Shown one piece after another: positions 1 to 8,901 of a DNA stretch of 64,000 nucleotides. Origin of the DNA: Bacillus thermozeamaize (lineage in GTDB: Bacteria; Bacillota; Bacilli; ZCTH02-B2); contig LZRT01000010.1 of the NCBI GenBank assembly GCA_002159075.1, forward strand, positions 1 through 64,000, given 5' to 3'. How positions within the stretch are numbered: the stretch's first letter is position 1; each line of letters opens with the position of its first letter. Below the pieces are notes generated by a model. It was not told where the DNA came from. It saw only the letters and a program-made list of their open reading frames with translations, and did not search any database. The position numbers and the translations under genes are program-made.

Positions 1-862
1 AGTAGGGGTTGTCAATGGCCAGGCTCCCGTCCGGGGTCCGCTTCGTGGCGCTGACCCTGACGATTTCGTCCAGCTCCCGCTGGAAGCGCACCTGCCGCCC
101 GAGCGCCAGCGTCCCCCGCTCAAATCCCAGCGTGCCCATCGCCACTTTCCAGCCGTTGTTGACGCCGCCAACCACATTCTCCTTCGGAATCCGGACGTTG
201 TCGAAGAACACCTCGTTGAAGTCCCGGTTGCCGTTCAGCTGGACGAGCGGCCGGACCGTCACCCCGGGGCTGTTCATCGGCACGAGGAAGAACGTGATCC
301 CCTTGTGCTTCGGCGCTTCGGTATCGGTACGGGCCAGAACGAAGCACCAATCGGCGTAATGGGCGCCACTGGTCCACACCTTCTGGCCGTTAATCACCCA
401 TTCATCGCCGTCCAGCACCGCCCGCGTCTGCAGGCTGGCCAGGTCGGAACCGGCGTTGGGCTCGGAGAAGCCCTGGCACCAGAATTCCTCTCCTCTCAGC
501 AGGGGCGGCAGGAAGCGCTTTTTTTGTTCCTCCGTGCCATAAAGCAGCAGGGTCGGTCCCAGCAGCAGTTTTCCAAGCGCATTGAACCCGGACGGTGCGT
601 TCAATTTGCCCGCCTCTTCGTTAAAAATCGTCTCTTCAACAAAGGTCATCCCCTGACCGCCGTATTCCTTCGGCCAGGACAACCCGGCAAAACCCGCTTC
701 GTAAAGCTTGCGTTCCCACTCCTGCATCCATTTCTTGCGTTCCTCATTGCTCTCTGGCCACTTGAAATGAGGCGTGCCCCATCCCTTCGGCAGGTTCTCC
801 TTCAGCCACTGGCGCACGCGCAAACGAAACTGTTCCTGCTCCGGCGTAAACGCCAAATCCAT
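1..862 (-). CDS. Acyl-CoA dehydrogenase, C-terminus cut by window edge
   Basis: The reading frame is open from ATG at 862 to base 2 without a stop, giving about 287 residues of a flavin-dependent acyl-CoA dehydrogenase. It begins MDLAFTPEQEQFRLRVRQWL, as in FadE-type enzymes. The FAD/substrate-loop motifs SEPNAGSDLAS and NGQKVWTSGAH are present. The family oxidises acyl-CoA to 2-enoyl-CoA and passes electrons to ETF. The C-terminal helical domain with the catalytic carboxylate lies beyond the window, so substrate class cannot be judged. It starts 50 bases after the stop of the acyl-CoA ligase and is probably the distal gene of the same minus-strand unit. Confidence 0.9.
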   Translation of the reverse strand, partial: MDLAFTPEQEQFRLRVRQWLKENLPKGWGTPHFKWPESNEERKKWMQEWERKLYEAGFAGLSWPKEYGGQGMTFVEETIFNEEAGKLNAPSGFNALGKLLLGPTLLLYGTEEQKKRFLPPLLRGEEFWCQGFSEPNAGSDLASLQTRAVLDGDEWVINGQKVWTSGAHYADWCFVLARTDTEAPKHKGITFFLVPMNSPGVTVRPLVQLNGNRDFNEVFFDNVRIPKENVVGGVNNGWKVAMGTLGFERGTLALGRQVRFQRELDEIVRVSATKRTPDGSLAIDNPY

Positions 863-911
863 GTAACGCTCACCTCAACTCGTGAATTTAGATCGTGCAT
901 TTAGAACGGGT

Positions 912-2630
912 TCATCTGGCCTCCATCTCCCGAAGAACGCGCTTGAGTACCTTCCCTGCGGCACTAACCGGAATCTCATCGATAAAGGCCACTTCCCGCA
1001 ACCGTTTGTACGGCACCACCTGTTCGTTAACAAATGCCATCAGCTCTTCGGCGGTGGCGGTATGCCCCTGTTTCAGCACGACGTAGGCCTTCGGAATTTC
1101 ACCCGCTTCCAGATCCGGCTTGCCGATGACGGCTGCGTTGGCCACCGCCGGATGGCGGAACAGGATCTCTTCCAGTTCCCGCGGGTAGACGTTATATCCC
1201 TTGTACAACAACATATCCTTCTTCCGATCGACGATGTAGACATATCCGTCGTCGTCCATCATCCCGATATCTCCCGTGTGCAGCCAGCCGTCTTTCAGCG
1301 TCACCGCCGTCTCTTCGGGCTTGTTGTAATAACCCAGCATCACTTGCGGTCCCCGGATACAGATTTCCCCGACCGAACCGGGCGGTAGCGGGTCTTCTCC
1401 GCCTTCCAGTGAGATGATCTTGCAATCGGTGTCGAATACCGGAATGCCCACACTCCCCAGTTTTCGCAACGAACTGCGTCCCCCCGGATTGCTGATGCCG
1501 ACCATGGTCATCTCCGTCATCCCGTACCCTTCACTAATGACGGCATCGGGGAAACGTTTCTTCAAGATTTCAAAAAGCTCTTTGGCCAACGGCGCCGCTC
1601 CGGAGGTGATCCGCCGCACCGAACTGAGATCCCGCTTCCAGAAGTCCGGGTGGCGGATCAATCCGACATAAATGGGGGGCGCGCCTCCCATTCCCGTCAC
1701 CCGGTAGCGTTCCGCATCTTCCAGATACTTTCCTGGGTCAAAGCGAAGGTGCAAAATGGTGGTGCCGCCGCATAAAAAGGCGACGTTCAGGCTGCCAATG
1801 ATCCCCATGGCGTGGAACCACGGTGTCAGATTGATCCCAACGTTTTCACCCACGGGTGAATATTCCTTGTCTTCGCCGACAAGGGAAGGATCGGCCGGTT
1901 CAAGGTATAAGCCGCCGTCTTTTACAACCGGCAAGCATCCCGTTCCCCAGCAGGCGGATTGCATAATATTGACAACCACGTTGTAATGGGTGAGCATGAC
2001 CCCTTTGGAACGTCCGGTGGTTCCGCCTGTATAGGCAATGTGGGCCAGCTCCTTATTGGGGGAAATCTCCACCTCCACTGGCTCAGGCGGTTCATCGGCC
2101 AACAGCTGGGCAAAACTGTACCAGTGTTGTCCGTAACCGGAAACATCCACGGCCCGCGGCGGACTGGACAGCTCACTCTCTCCGGTGAGGAATACGTGAC
2201 GCAAGCCGGTCTGTCCCTCCACCTCGCGAATCGAACGGGCCACCATCTCATGCGTGACAACCGCTTTGGCGCCGCAGTCATTCAACTGATAAACCAGATC
2301 ATGGGGCGGAAGAAGGGGGTTGACCGGCGAAAACGTGGCACCGGAAAGCAAAATCCCGTAATAGGCCATGGCATATTGCGGGTTGTTGAACATATGAATG
2401 GCCACCACATCGCCTTTGCCCAGCCCCTTGGAACGAAGCACGCGGGCAAACCGCAACGCACCCTCATACAACTGCCGGTAGGTGAACGGCTGATCGTGGT
2501 AATACAACGCCACCTTTTCGCCAAACCGCTCCGCACTCCCCTTGATCACCGCGCCTACCGGAATGACCGGATAATCAATGCTTGTCGGCATCCCCTTCGG
2601 CCAATGCTTGTGCCATACTCTGCTCTCCAT
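912..2630 (-). CDS. Long-chain fatty acid/carboxylic acid-CoA ligase (AMP-binding)
   Basis: 572 residues, a full-length ANL-superfamily ligase that makes acyl-CoA through an acyl-adenylate. Visible motifs are the P-loop-like YTGGTTGRSKGV at about residue 200, the adenylate-binding EGYGMTEMT, and the C-terminal hinge and Lys region (DRKKDMLLYKGYNVYPRE, then AAGKVLKR). It begins MESRVWHKHWPKGMP and has no signal peptide. It follows the DUF35 gene by only 6 bases and precedes an acyl-CoA dehydrogenase, so its product probably feeds that enzyme. A close paralogue sits at 23618-25345. The exact acid is not predictable; the family covers long-chain, branched and cyclic acids. Confidence 0.93.
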   Translation of the reverse strand: MESRVWHKHWPKGMPTSIDYPVIPVGAVIKGSAERFGEKVALYYHDQPFTYRQLYEGALRFARVLRSKGLGKGDVVAIHMFNNPQYAMAYYGILLSGATFSPVNPLLPPHDLVYQLNDCGAKAVVTHEMVARSIREVEGQTGLRHVFLTGESELSSPPRAVDVSGYGQHWYSFAQLLADEPPEPVEVEISPNKELAHIAYTGGTTGRSKGVMLTHYNVVVNIMQSACWGTGCLPVVKDGGLYLEPADPSLVGEDKEYSPVGENVGINLTPWFHAMGIIGSLNVAFLCGGTTILHLRFDPGKYLEDAERYRVTGMGGAPPIYVGLIRHPDFWKRDLSSVRRITSGAAPLAKELFEILKKRFPDAVISEGYGMTEMTMVGISNPGGRSSLRKLGSVGIPVFDTDCKIISLEGGEDPLPPGSVGEICIRGPQVMLGYYNKPEETAVTLKDGWLHTGDIGMMDDDGYVYIVDRKKDMLLYKGYNVYPRELEEILFRHPAVANAAVIGKPDLEAGEIPKAYVVLKQGHTATAEELMAFVNEQVVPYKRLREVAFIDEIPVSAAGKVLKRVLREMEAR

Positions 2631-2636
2631 CTTCCA

Positions 2637-3050
2637 TCATCCCTCCAACCGTGCTGCAAATTTGGGCAAGGTGATCTCCTCCGTGAGCTTTTCAAACACC
2701 ACCTGAACCGGCATCCCGCACCTGACCTCTTCGATGGGGATGTCAACGATCGTACTCATCATTCGGACTCCTTCTTCCAATTCAATGATTGCGACAATAT
2801 AAGGAACCTCTTTTTCAAACCCAGGTCCTCCCGGCCGCCTGGCCACCGTGTAGGAATAGACCCGCCCCCGCCCGCTGCTCTCCACCCACCGGAGACGATT
2901 CGACATGCAATGCGGACAGATGCTCCTGGGATAAAACACATGTTTGCCGCAATCCTCACATTGCTGGATCATCAGTTTTTCTTGCGCACACATTTCCCAG
3001 AAATAGCGGGACTCCGGGTCAATCACCGGGAGCAACTTATCTGTCATCAT
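2637..3050 (-). CDS. DUF35 Zn-ribbon/OB-fold protein, thiolase partner
   Basis: About 137 residues. An N-terminal rubredoxin-like zinc ribbon (CEDCGKHVFYPR then CPHC) is followed by an OB-fold (RGRVYSYTVARR). These proteins pair with thiolase-like enzymes and bind acyl-CoA; in actinobacterial steroid degradation a DUF35 domain (in ChsH2) partners the aldolase Ltp2. The frame is open further upstream to 3107, but that would overlap the thiolase gene. The GGGTGGGAT ribosome site fits the tandem ATGs at 3050 and 3047 better. It lies between the thiolase-like gene (gap about 43 bases) and the ligase (6 bases), so coupling to the thiolase-like protein is very likely. Confidence 0.88.
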   Translation of the reverse strand: MMTDKLLPVIDPESRYFWEMCAQEKLMIQQCEDCGKHVFYPRSICPHCMSNRLRWVESSGRGRVYSYTVARRPGGPGFEKEVPYIVAIIELEEGVRMMSTIVDIPIEEVRCGMPVQVVFEKLTEEITLPKFAARLEG

Positions 3051-3093
3051 CCATCCCACCCTTTTCTTGTCAATGAAAAACTTCCATAGGTAT

Positions 3094-4266
3094 TTAATCC
3101 CGGGCAAGGATGCAAGTGGCCGTCGAGGACAACACCCCTCCGGTGCCGTTGACCAGCGCCAGCTTGGCGTCAGGCACCTGGCGCGGTCCGCATTCGCCGC
3201 GCAACTGCCTGACCGCCTCGATCAGAAGAAAGATGCCATACATCCCCGGATGCAGGCAGGACAGCCCGCCGCCATTGGTGTTCATCGGAAAATCCCCGCC
3301 GGGAGCGGTTCGCTGGTTGGCCACAAAATCGCCTCCTTCTCCCGGTTTGCAAAACCCGAGCGATTCCAGCGTGAGGAGGACAGTAATGGTAAAGGAGTCG
3401 TAGATCTGCACCACATCCAGATCCTCATGCCGCACCCCGGCCATTTCAAAAGCCCTTCTTCCCGATTCTCTGGCGGTCGTGACCGTCAAATCAGGCATAT
3501 TGGTTATCGTGGAATGAGAATGGGCCTCTCCGTGGCCCAGGATCCAGATCGGCCGTGTCCGGCAATCTCGCGCCCTCTCGGCGGAGGCCACTACGACCGC
3601 CCCCGCCCCATCCGTGACCAGGCAGCAGTCCAGAAGGTGCAGGGGATCACAAATCAACTCCGAATTCAGAACATCCTCCACGGTAATCGGCTCACGCATG
3701 GTGGCCGCCGGGTTCAGGCTGGCCCATTTCCGTGTCGCCACGGCAATTTCCGCCAGTTGTTCGCTGGTGGTCCCGTATTGGTACATGTGCCGGTGGGCAG
3801 CCAAGGCATAGGCGCCCACCGGTGCCGGCAAACCCCAGATACTTTCGTACTGGGCGGTCAACTCGGCGGGTCTCCCCCTGCCGAGATTGCGGCGACGGTT
3901 GGAACGTTGATCACTGCCGTAGAGAATCAGGGCAACGTTGCACAAACCGGCTTGGATGGCAGCCGCCGCATGACCCACATGGGCCTCAAAGGAGGAACCT
4001 CCAATGTTGGTCGAATCGGTAAAGCTGGGTTGAATCCCCAGATACTCCGCCATCGTAACGCTTGGAAACAGCCCGACCCCGGGAATCCCCCAAGAACCGG
4101 CCACCAGAAGGCCATCCACGTCCTCTTTGGTCAATCCCGCCTCATCCAGTGCTTTTTTGGCCACCTCAGCCTGAGCCTGGAGCACGGTTTTTTCTCCTTT
4201 GAATCTCCCTTTTTCCAGCTCCGCATCAGCCACGCCCACAATCGCTGCAGCCCGTCGCAACGACAA
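3094..4266 (-). CDS. SCP-x/Ltp2-like thiolase-fold protein without catalytic cysteines
   Basis: 390 residues with the two-lobed thiolase fold. The position that normally holds the nucleophilic cysteine reads NIGGSSFEAH, with no Cys. The C-terminal CxG motif is replaced by NGTGGVLSS. The His-containing loop is kept (GGLSCLHPGMYG), as is a tyrosine motif QIYDSFT. A classical thiolytic ping-pong mechanism therefore looks impossible. Thiolase-fold proteins of this type paired with DUF35, such as Ltp2 of steroid catabolism, act as retro-aldolases that use tyrosines. The adjacent DUF35 gene supports that model. Alternatives are a scaffold or a non-catalytic acyl-CoA-binding role. It lies in one minus-strand string with the upstream transporter genes. 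Confidence 0.88.
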   Translation of the reverse strand: MSLRRAAAIVGVADAELEKGRFKGEKTVLQAQAEVAKKALDEAGLTKEDVDGLLVAGSWGIPGVGLFPSVTMAEYLGIQPSFTDSTNIGGSSFEAHVGHAAAAIQAGLCNVALILYGSDQRSNRRRNLGRGRPAELTAQYESIWGLPAPVGAYALAAHRHMYQYGTTSEQLAEIAVATRKWASLNPAATMREPITVEDVLNSELICDPLHLLDCCLVTDGAGAVVVASAERARDCRTRPIWILGHGEAHSHSTITNMPDLTVTTARESGRRAFEMAGVRHEDLDVVQIYDSFTITVLLTLESLGFCKPGEGGDFVANQRTAPGGDFPMNTNGGGLSCLHPGMYGIFLLIEAVRQLRGECGPRQVPDAKLALVNGTGGVLSSTATCILARD

Positions 4267-4295
4267 GAAACATTCCCCCTTTTGCTGTCCCTGTT

Positions 4296-5963
4296 TTATT
4301 TATCCAGCCATACATCTTTTAAATGGATATTTCCATAAGAAGCATGGGGATGATGGTCTCTTACCCAGGGCTGGTGAGGCGTCTCCACGTAATGCGTAAT
4401 CAGAGGAATCGGGTTGATCACGTTTTCGAGGACATACCGCTGAATCTCATGCACCTTCTTCTTTCGCTGCTCCTCATCCATGATCAACCGCTGTTCATCC
4501 AGCATCTTGTCCAACTCGGGTATCTTGACGCCAAACCAGTTGCGGGGGGATTTGCTGTGCAACTGGCCGCGCAACCACTCATCCGGTTCCTGATAGAAGC
4601 TTTGAAATCCCACACCGATGTCATATTGCAATCCGGGCCATCGTTTCGAAAAGTAGGTGGCATACTCCACCACTTCAATCTCGGCATTGATGCCCACCTT
4701 TTTCAAATCTTCCGCAATCCACTGCGCGGTTTGGACCACCTGTTCCCCATAGGCATTGGTCACCATGATCTTGGTGGAAAACCCGTTAGGATACCCCGCC
4801 TCTTTCAACAAAGCCTTGGCCTTCTCGGGATCGTAGGGCTGCAGCGCTTCCCGTTCCTCCAACGGCAATGCCCAATCCGCGAGCGAAGGATTGACGGGCG
4901 AACTGACCTCCCCGTCGCCAAAGATCTGCTTGAGTAATCCTTTCCGGTCAATAGCCATGCTGATGGCCTTCCGCACCCGCAGATCGTCAAAAGGCGGTTT
5001 GGTCATGTTCATATAGACAATGATCTGAGTCGGAAAAAGGACTTTTGAAACGTTGATGTCCGGATTGCTCTTCCGGAGATTTTCCACCTCCCGTGGCGAA
5101 ATGATCCCGATCGACTCCGTCTGACCGGTACGAAATGCGGCGATCCGCGCCCCCTGATCCGGTACCACCATGATCCTGATTTCATCCAGATAGGGTTTTC
5201 CTTTCATGTAGTAATCCGGGTTTCGCTTGAGAATGGCCTCCACGTTGTCTTCCCACTTCTCCAGGATGAACGGTCCGGAACCAATCGCCTTGGTGGCCAA
5301 GTCAAATTTCCCTTCAATGCCTTCTTTCGGCAGAATCCACATGTAATGGTTGGCCATGTAATTGAGAAAAGGAGCAAACGGTTCCTTCAGGGTAAAGACC
5401 ACCGTGTGCTGATCAGGCGCCTCCATCTTTTCCACCTTCTCCAGCATATAAACCTGGTGCCCAGGAAGGCTCCGGATCCGCTCCATCGTCGCGATGACGT
5501 CCTCCGCCACGACAGGGCGGCCATTGACCGGCGGGACATTCTGCCACTTGGCGTCTTTCCGCAGATGGAATGTGTACACCTTCCCGTCCTCCGACACCTC
5601 CCAGTCTTCAGCCAAGTCCCCGGTCAGCACATAATCGGAGTAATCAACGTCCGGCCCGGTTTTGTACGTGAGCAGCTTGCTGTATACCAGGCCGATGATG
5701 TTGTGCGTATAAATGGAAGATTGTTTGTGAGGATCCAACATGTCCGGGTCTGCCGGCGAGAGAATCGTGTAAACACCTCCCGGCTTGGGTTGACCCGCCT
5801 GTTGCCCGCCTTTCTCCCCCTCTTTTCCACCGGCATCCTTGTTGTCTACCGGTTGCGACGTACCGCTGCAAGCGACAAGGAACACGGCCAGGAAAAAAGT
5901 CATCACATGGAACAGATGCATTCTTCTGTTCCTTCTGAAAGTTCGATTGCCCATTGCGCTCAT
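4296..5963 (-). CDS. Extracellular solute-binding lipoprotein, family 5 (DppA/OppA-like)
   Basis: About 555 residues from the ATG at 5963, which has GGGGGTTG upstream; earlier in-frame starts lack a site. A lipoprotein signal with lipobox LVAC puts the acylated cysteine near residue 32. A low-complexity Gly/Gln/Lys linker follows, then the family-5 domain (GGVYTILSPADPDMLDPH, later KAIGSGPFILEKWE). It captures the substrate outside the membrane for the permeases encoded just upstream. The family binds peptides, nickel, sugars or other small molecules. Because the downstream genes are all acyl-CoA metabolism, the ligand may not be a peptide; this is inference from context only. Confidence 0.93.
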   Translation of the reverse strand: MSAMGNRTFRRNRRMHLFHVMTFFLAVFLVACSGTSQPVDNKDAGGKEGEKGGQQAGQPKPGGVYTILSPADPDMLDPHKQSSIYTHNIIGLVYSKLLTYKTGPDVDYSDYVLTGDLAEDWEVSEDGKVYTFHLRKDAKWQNVPPVNGRPVVAEDVIATMERIRSLPGHQVYMLEKVEKMEAPDQHTVVFTLKEPFAPFLNYMANHYMWILPKEGIEGKFDLATKAIGSGPFILEKWEDNVEAILKRNPDYYMKGKPYLDEIRIMVVPDQGARIAAFRTGQTESIGIISPREVENLRKSNPDINVSKVLFPTQIIVYMNMTKPPFDDLRVRKAISMAIDRKGLLKQIFGDGEVSSPVNPSLADWALPLEEREALQPYDPEKAKALLKEAGYPNGFSTKIMVTNAYGEQVVQTAQWIAEDLKKVGINAEIEVVEYATYFSKRWPGLQYDIGVGFQSFYQEPDEWLRGQLHSKSPRNWFGVKIPELDKMLDEQRLIMDEEQRKKKVHEIQRYVLENVINPIPLITHYVETPHQPWVRDHHPHASYGNIHLKDVWLDK

Positions 5964-6001
5964 GTTTTTCAACCCCCGTCATTATGAGTAAACCTGTCCG
6001 C

Positions 6002-6900
6002 TTATGAAGGCAGTCTCGGATCGAAATAATCCCGCAGAGCATCACCCAACAAATTAAAAGCCAGCACGGACAGGCTCAGGGCCAGCCCCGGAAACACCAC
6101 TAGCCAGGGAGCATTTTCCATGTAACGGGTCGCACCGCTTAACATCAGCCCCCAAGAGGGATTGGGCGGCGGAGTTCCAATCCCCAAGAAACTCAAAGAG
6201 GCTTCGGCGATGATTGCCCCGCCAAAGGCCAGACTGGCCATAACCGTCAACGGCGCCACCATGTTCGGCACGCCATGCCGCAGCATGATGCGCCATGCGC
6301 GGGCGCCCATCGCCTTCGCCGCCTCGACAAAAGTGGCTTCGCGGATTTTCAGCATCTCCCCTCTGGCAATGCGCGCAAAGCGGGGCGTCTCCACGACGAC
6401 AAGGGCCAATATCACATGTTTGGGTCCGGCCCCAGCAACGCCGCAATAAACAGAGCCAGGATCAGCGCGGGGATGGCCATGATCCCATCCATGATCCGTT
6501 GGATAACCATGTCAACGACGCCGCCAAAATACCCTGACACCACACCGAGCAAGGTGCCGAATAACACAGACAGAACAACCGTGGCCAGCCCGACGTACAG
6601 GGAAATCCTGGCGCCGTGCAGGATGCGGCTGAATACATCCCGCCCCAAGTCGTCCGTCCCCATCCAGAAGTCGGCATTGGGTCCCACCATGATTGACTCC
6701 CGAAACTGGGCATCCGGTTCATAGGGAGCAAGAACAGGTGACAATAATGCAATCAGCGTCATCAACAGAATAAACAGGAGCGACAAGGCGCCAATGGGCT
6801 GCGTCCGGACAAACCGTTTGCACTCATCCAAAAACAGGCTGCCCGGAGCGGCTCGCTGTGCCGCTGGCGACGGTAGACTAGGCCGGAAAAGTTCCGCCAT
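6002..6900 (-). pseudogene. ABC permease DppC-like, interrupted by a one-base frameshift
   Basis: Two overlapping frames together make one DppC-type permease of about 299 residues. The first (6900-6412) carries the N-terminal cytoplasmic segment, TM1 and the TGTDDLGRDVFSR signature, and ends GPDPNM-stop. The second (from 6415) resumes ILALVVVETPRFARIARGE and ends DYFDPRLPS. The length is 899 bases, one short of a multiple of three, so restoring one base near 6412-6416 rebuilds the reading frame. The ATG at 6900 is chosen from the AAGGAAGG upstream. Either the gene is inactivated, the sequence has an error, or a GTG restart at 6415 yields a split protein. The transporter would need this half of the channel. 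Confidence 0.85.
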
Positions 6901-6920
6901 CCCATTCACATCCTTCCTTT

Positions 6921-7883
6921 TCATGCGTTTGACGATTGATGGCGAATTCTTGGATCTATCCAACCATAGGTGATATCGACGAGGAGGTTGACCAAAATGA
7001 ACATCCCTCCGTAAATCAGCACACAGGCCTGTACCACCGGATAATCCCGGTTGCTGACCGTCTCAAATATCAGACTTCCCATTCCGGGTATCGAAAAGAT
7101 ATACTCGAGAACAACCGTTCCCCCCAACAAAATGCCAATCTGCAGGCCAACCAAGGTAACGACGGAAATGAGCGAGTTTCTGAGCGCGTGTTTGTAGATC
7201 ACGATCCGTTCGCTCGCCCCCTTGGCGCGTACGGTCCGGATAAAATCGGAGTGCAACACTTCCAGCAGCGCAGAGCGGGTCATCCGGATCGTGCTGGCGC
7301 TTAACGTAACAGCCAAAGCCAGAGCAGGCAAGATCATCTTTTGCAAATTGACCGCCGGATCTTCCAGGAAAGACCGGTAAGCGATCGGCGGAATCCAACC
7401 AAACCACAAGGACAAAAACGTGATAATCAGCAGACCCAGCCAGAAGTTGGGAATCGAGAGCCCGGTGATCGCCGTGACACGGATCAATTGGTCGGCCCAT
7501 TTTCCATGCTTGACCGCTGCAATGACCCCCAAAGGAATCCCGACCAATAACGAGATGATCACCGAAAGCCCGACCAGCTCCAGGGTGACCGGCAGCCGCT
7601 TGGCAATCATGTCCATCACCGGCTGCTGGGACCAGAGTGAGGTCCCCAAATCACCCTGCAACGCATCCTTCAGCCAGATCAGCAATTGCTGCCATACCGG
7701 TTTGTCCAGCCCCATCTCCGACTTCAGCGCGGCCATTTGTTCCTCAGAGACCACCCCTGCCTGCGCCAGTTGCAGCGTAACCACATCACCGGGAACCAAG
7801 CGCATGACGACAAACGTAAAGACGGTCATCACCAGCAGAATGAGCAGCCCGTAAACGATACGACGGACGATATATTCGAACAA
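6921..7883 (-). CDS. ABC transporter permease, DppB-like
   Basis: About 320 residues. A TTG start at 7883 gives the usual DppB N-terminus, FEYIVRRIVYGLLILL, and has AAGGTGG eight bases upstream; the frame is open further upstream to 7949 but without family homology. Six membrane segments are visible. The cytoplasmic EAA-type loop reads RTVRAKGASERIVIYKHALRNS, a motif that contacts the ATPases. It forms the channel with the frameshifted DppC-like protein encoded 21 bases downstream. It is the third gene of the transporter order ATPase-ATPase-B-C-binding protein. Confidence 0.92.
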   Translation of the reverse strand: MFEYIVRRIVYGLLILLVMTVFTFVVMRLVPGDVVTLQLAQAGVVSEEQMAALKSEMGLDKPVWQQLLIWLKDALQGDLGTSLWSQQPVMDMIAKRLPVTLELVGLSVIISLLVGIPLGVIAAVKHGKWADQLIRVTAITGLSIPNFWLGLLIITFLSLWFGWIPPIAYRSFLEDPAVNLQKMILPALALAVTLSASTIRMTRSALLEVLHSDFIRTVRAKGASERIVIYKHALRNSLISVVTLVGLQIGILLGGTVVLEYIFSIPGMGSLIFETVSNRDYPVVQACVLIYGGMFILVNLLVDITYGWIDPRIRHQSSNA

Positions 7884-7929
7884 GCGACATCCCACCTTTG
7901 GCATTGGTTCAGCTAAACCGGGTTCCTCT

Positions 7930-8901
7930 TCAATACAAGTGGCAGGCAACCTGGTGGCCGGAAGCCACTTCCCTGAGCGCCGGCGCTTCCGTTTTGCATC
8001 TTTCCATGGCCTTGGGGCATCGTGGGTGGAATTTGCAACCCGATGGAAGATCAGCCGCGCTGGGAGCTTCCCCTTTCAGGAGAATGCGTTCCTTCCTGGC
8101 TATCGGATCTGGATTCGGCACGGCAGAAAACAGAGCCTGTGTGTATGGGTGCAACGGTTTCCCGAACAACGCCTCAGAATCGGCCTCCTCCACGATTTCC
8201 CCCAGATACATCACGCAAATCCGATCCGAAATGTACTTCACCACATTCAAGTCGTGGGAGATAAACAGGTATGACAAATGAAGCCTCTCCTGCAGCTCCT
8301 TCAATAAATTGAGCACCTGTGCCTGTACCGAAACATCCAGCGCGGATACCGCCTCATCACAAACCACCAGTTCCGGATTGGTGGCCAGCGCCCTGGCAAT
8401 GCCGATACGCTGGCGTTGGCCGCCCGAAAATTGATGGGGGTATTTTCCCATGTCGCGCTTTGACAGACCCACCAGCTCCAGGAGTTCGGCAATTCGCTCC
8501 TTTTTCTCGCGGCCACTGGACAGACGGTGAATGGCAAGCGGTTCCCCGATGATCTCCGTCACGGTCATCCGGGGATTGAGCGAACTGAACGGATCCTGGA
8601 AGATCATTTGCATGCGCTTGCGGATCTCCCGCATCTGTTGGGCACCCATCTGTCCCAGATCCTGTCCCTTATACAACACGGTCCCTTCCGTAGGCCGGAT
8701 CAAATGCAGAACCATTCGCCCCGTCGTCGATTTCCCGCATCCCGATTCCCCGACCAGACCGAGGGTCTCTCCCGGGCGGATCCGGAATGAAACGCCATCC
8801 ACCGCCTTCACGTAACCTGCCGGCCGCGAAAAAATCCCTTTGGTTATCGGAAAATATTTTTTCAGCCCGTTCGCCTCAAGCAACCAAGATGCTTCCGCCA
8901 T
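7930..8901 (-). CDS. ABC transporter ATP-binding protein, DppF/OppF-like
   Basis: About 323 residues. Walker A is GESGCGKST, the signature motif is SGGQRQRIGIARAL and Walker B is ELVVCDEAVSALD. The C-terminal oligopeptide/dipeptide extension has the cysteine cluster CKFHPRCPKAMERC typical of the subfamily, which in some members binds an Fe-S cluster. The ATG at 8901 overlaps the stop of the upstream ATPase gene as TGATG, with GGAGGG at the right distance. It should pair with the DppD-like subunit to drive transport. Confidence 0.94.
   Translation of the reverse strand: MAEASWLLEANGLKKYFPITKGIFSRPAGYVKAVDGVSFRIRPGETLGLVGESGCGKSTTGRMVLHLIRPTEGTVLYKGQDLGQMGAQQMREIRKRMQMIFQDPFSSLNPRMTVTEIIGEPLAIHRLSSGREKKERIAELLELVGLSKRDMGKYPHQFSGGQRQRIGIARALATNPELVVCDEAVSALDVSVQAQVLNLLKELQERLHLSYLFISHDLNVVKYISDRICVMYLGEIVEEADSEALFGKPLHPYTQALFSAVPNPDPIARKERILLKGEAPSAADLPSGCKFHPRCPKAMERCKTEAPALREVASGHQVACHLY

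Noticed and set aside
305-4338. Long plus-strand open frames opposite the acyl-CoA genes (for example 1959-3089 and 3067-4338)
   Set aside because: They are antisense to genes with clear motifs, have arginine/proline/histidine-rich sequences typical of shadow frames, and lack ribosome sites.
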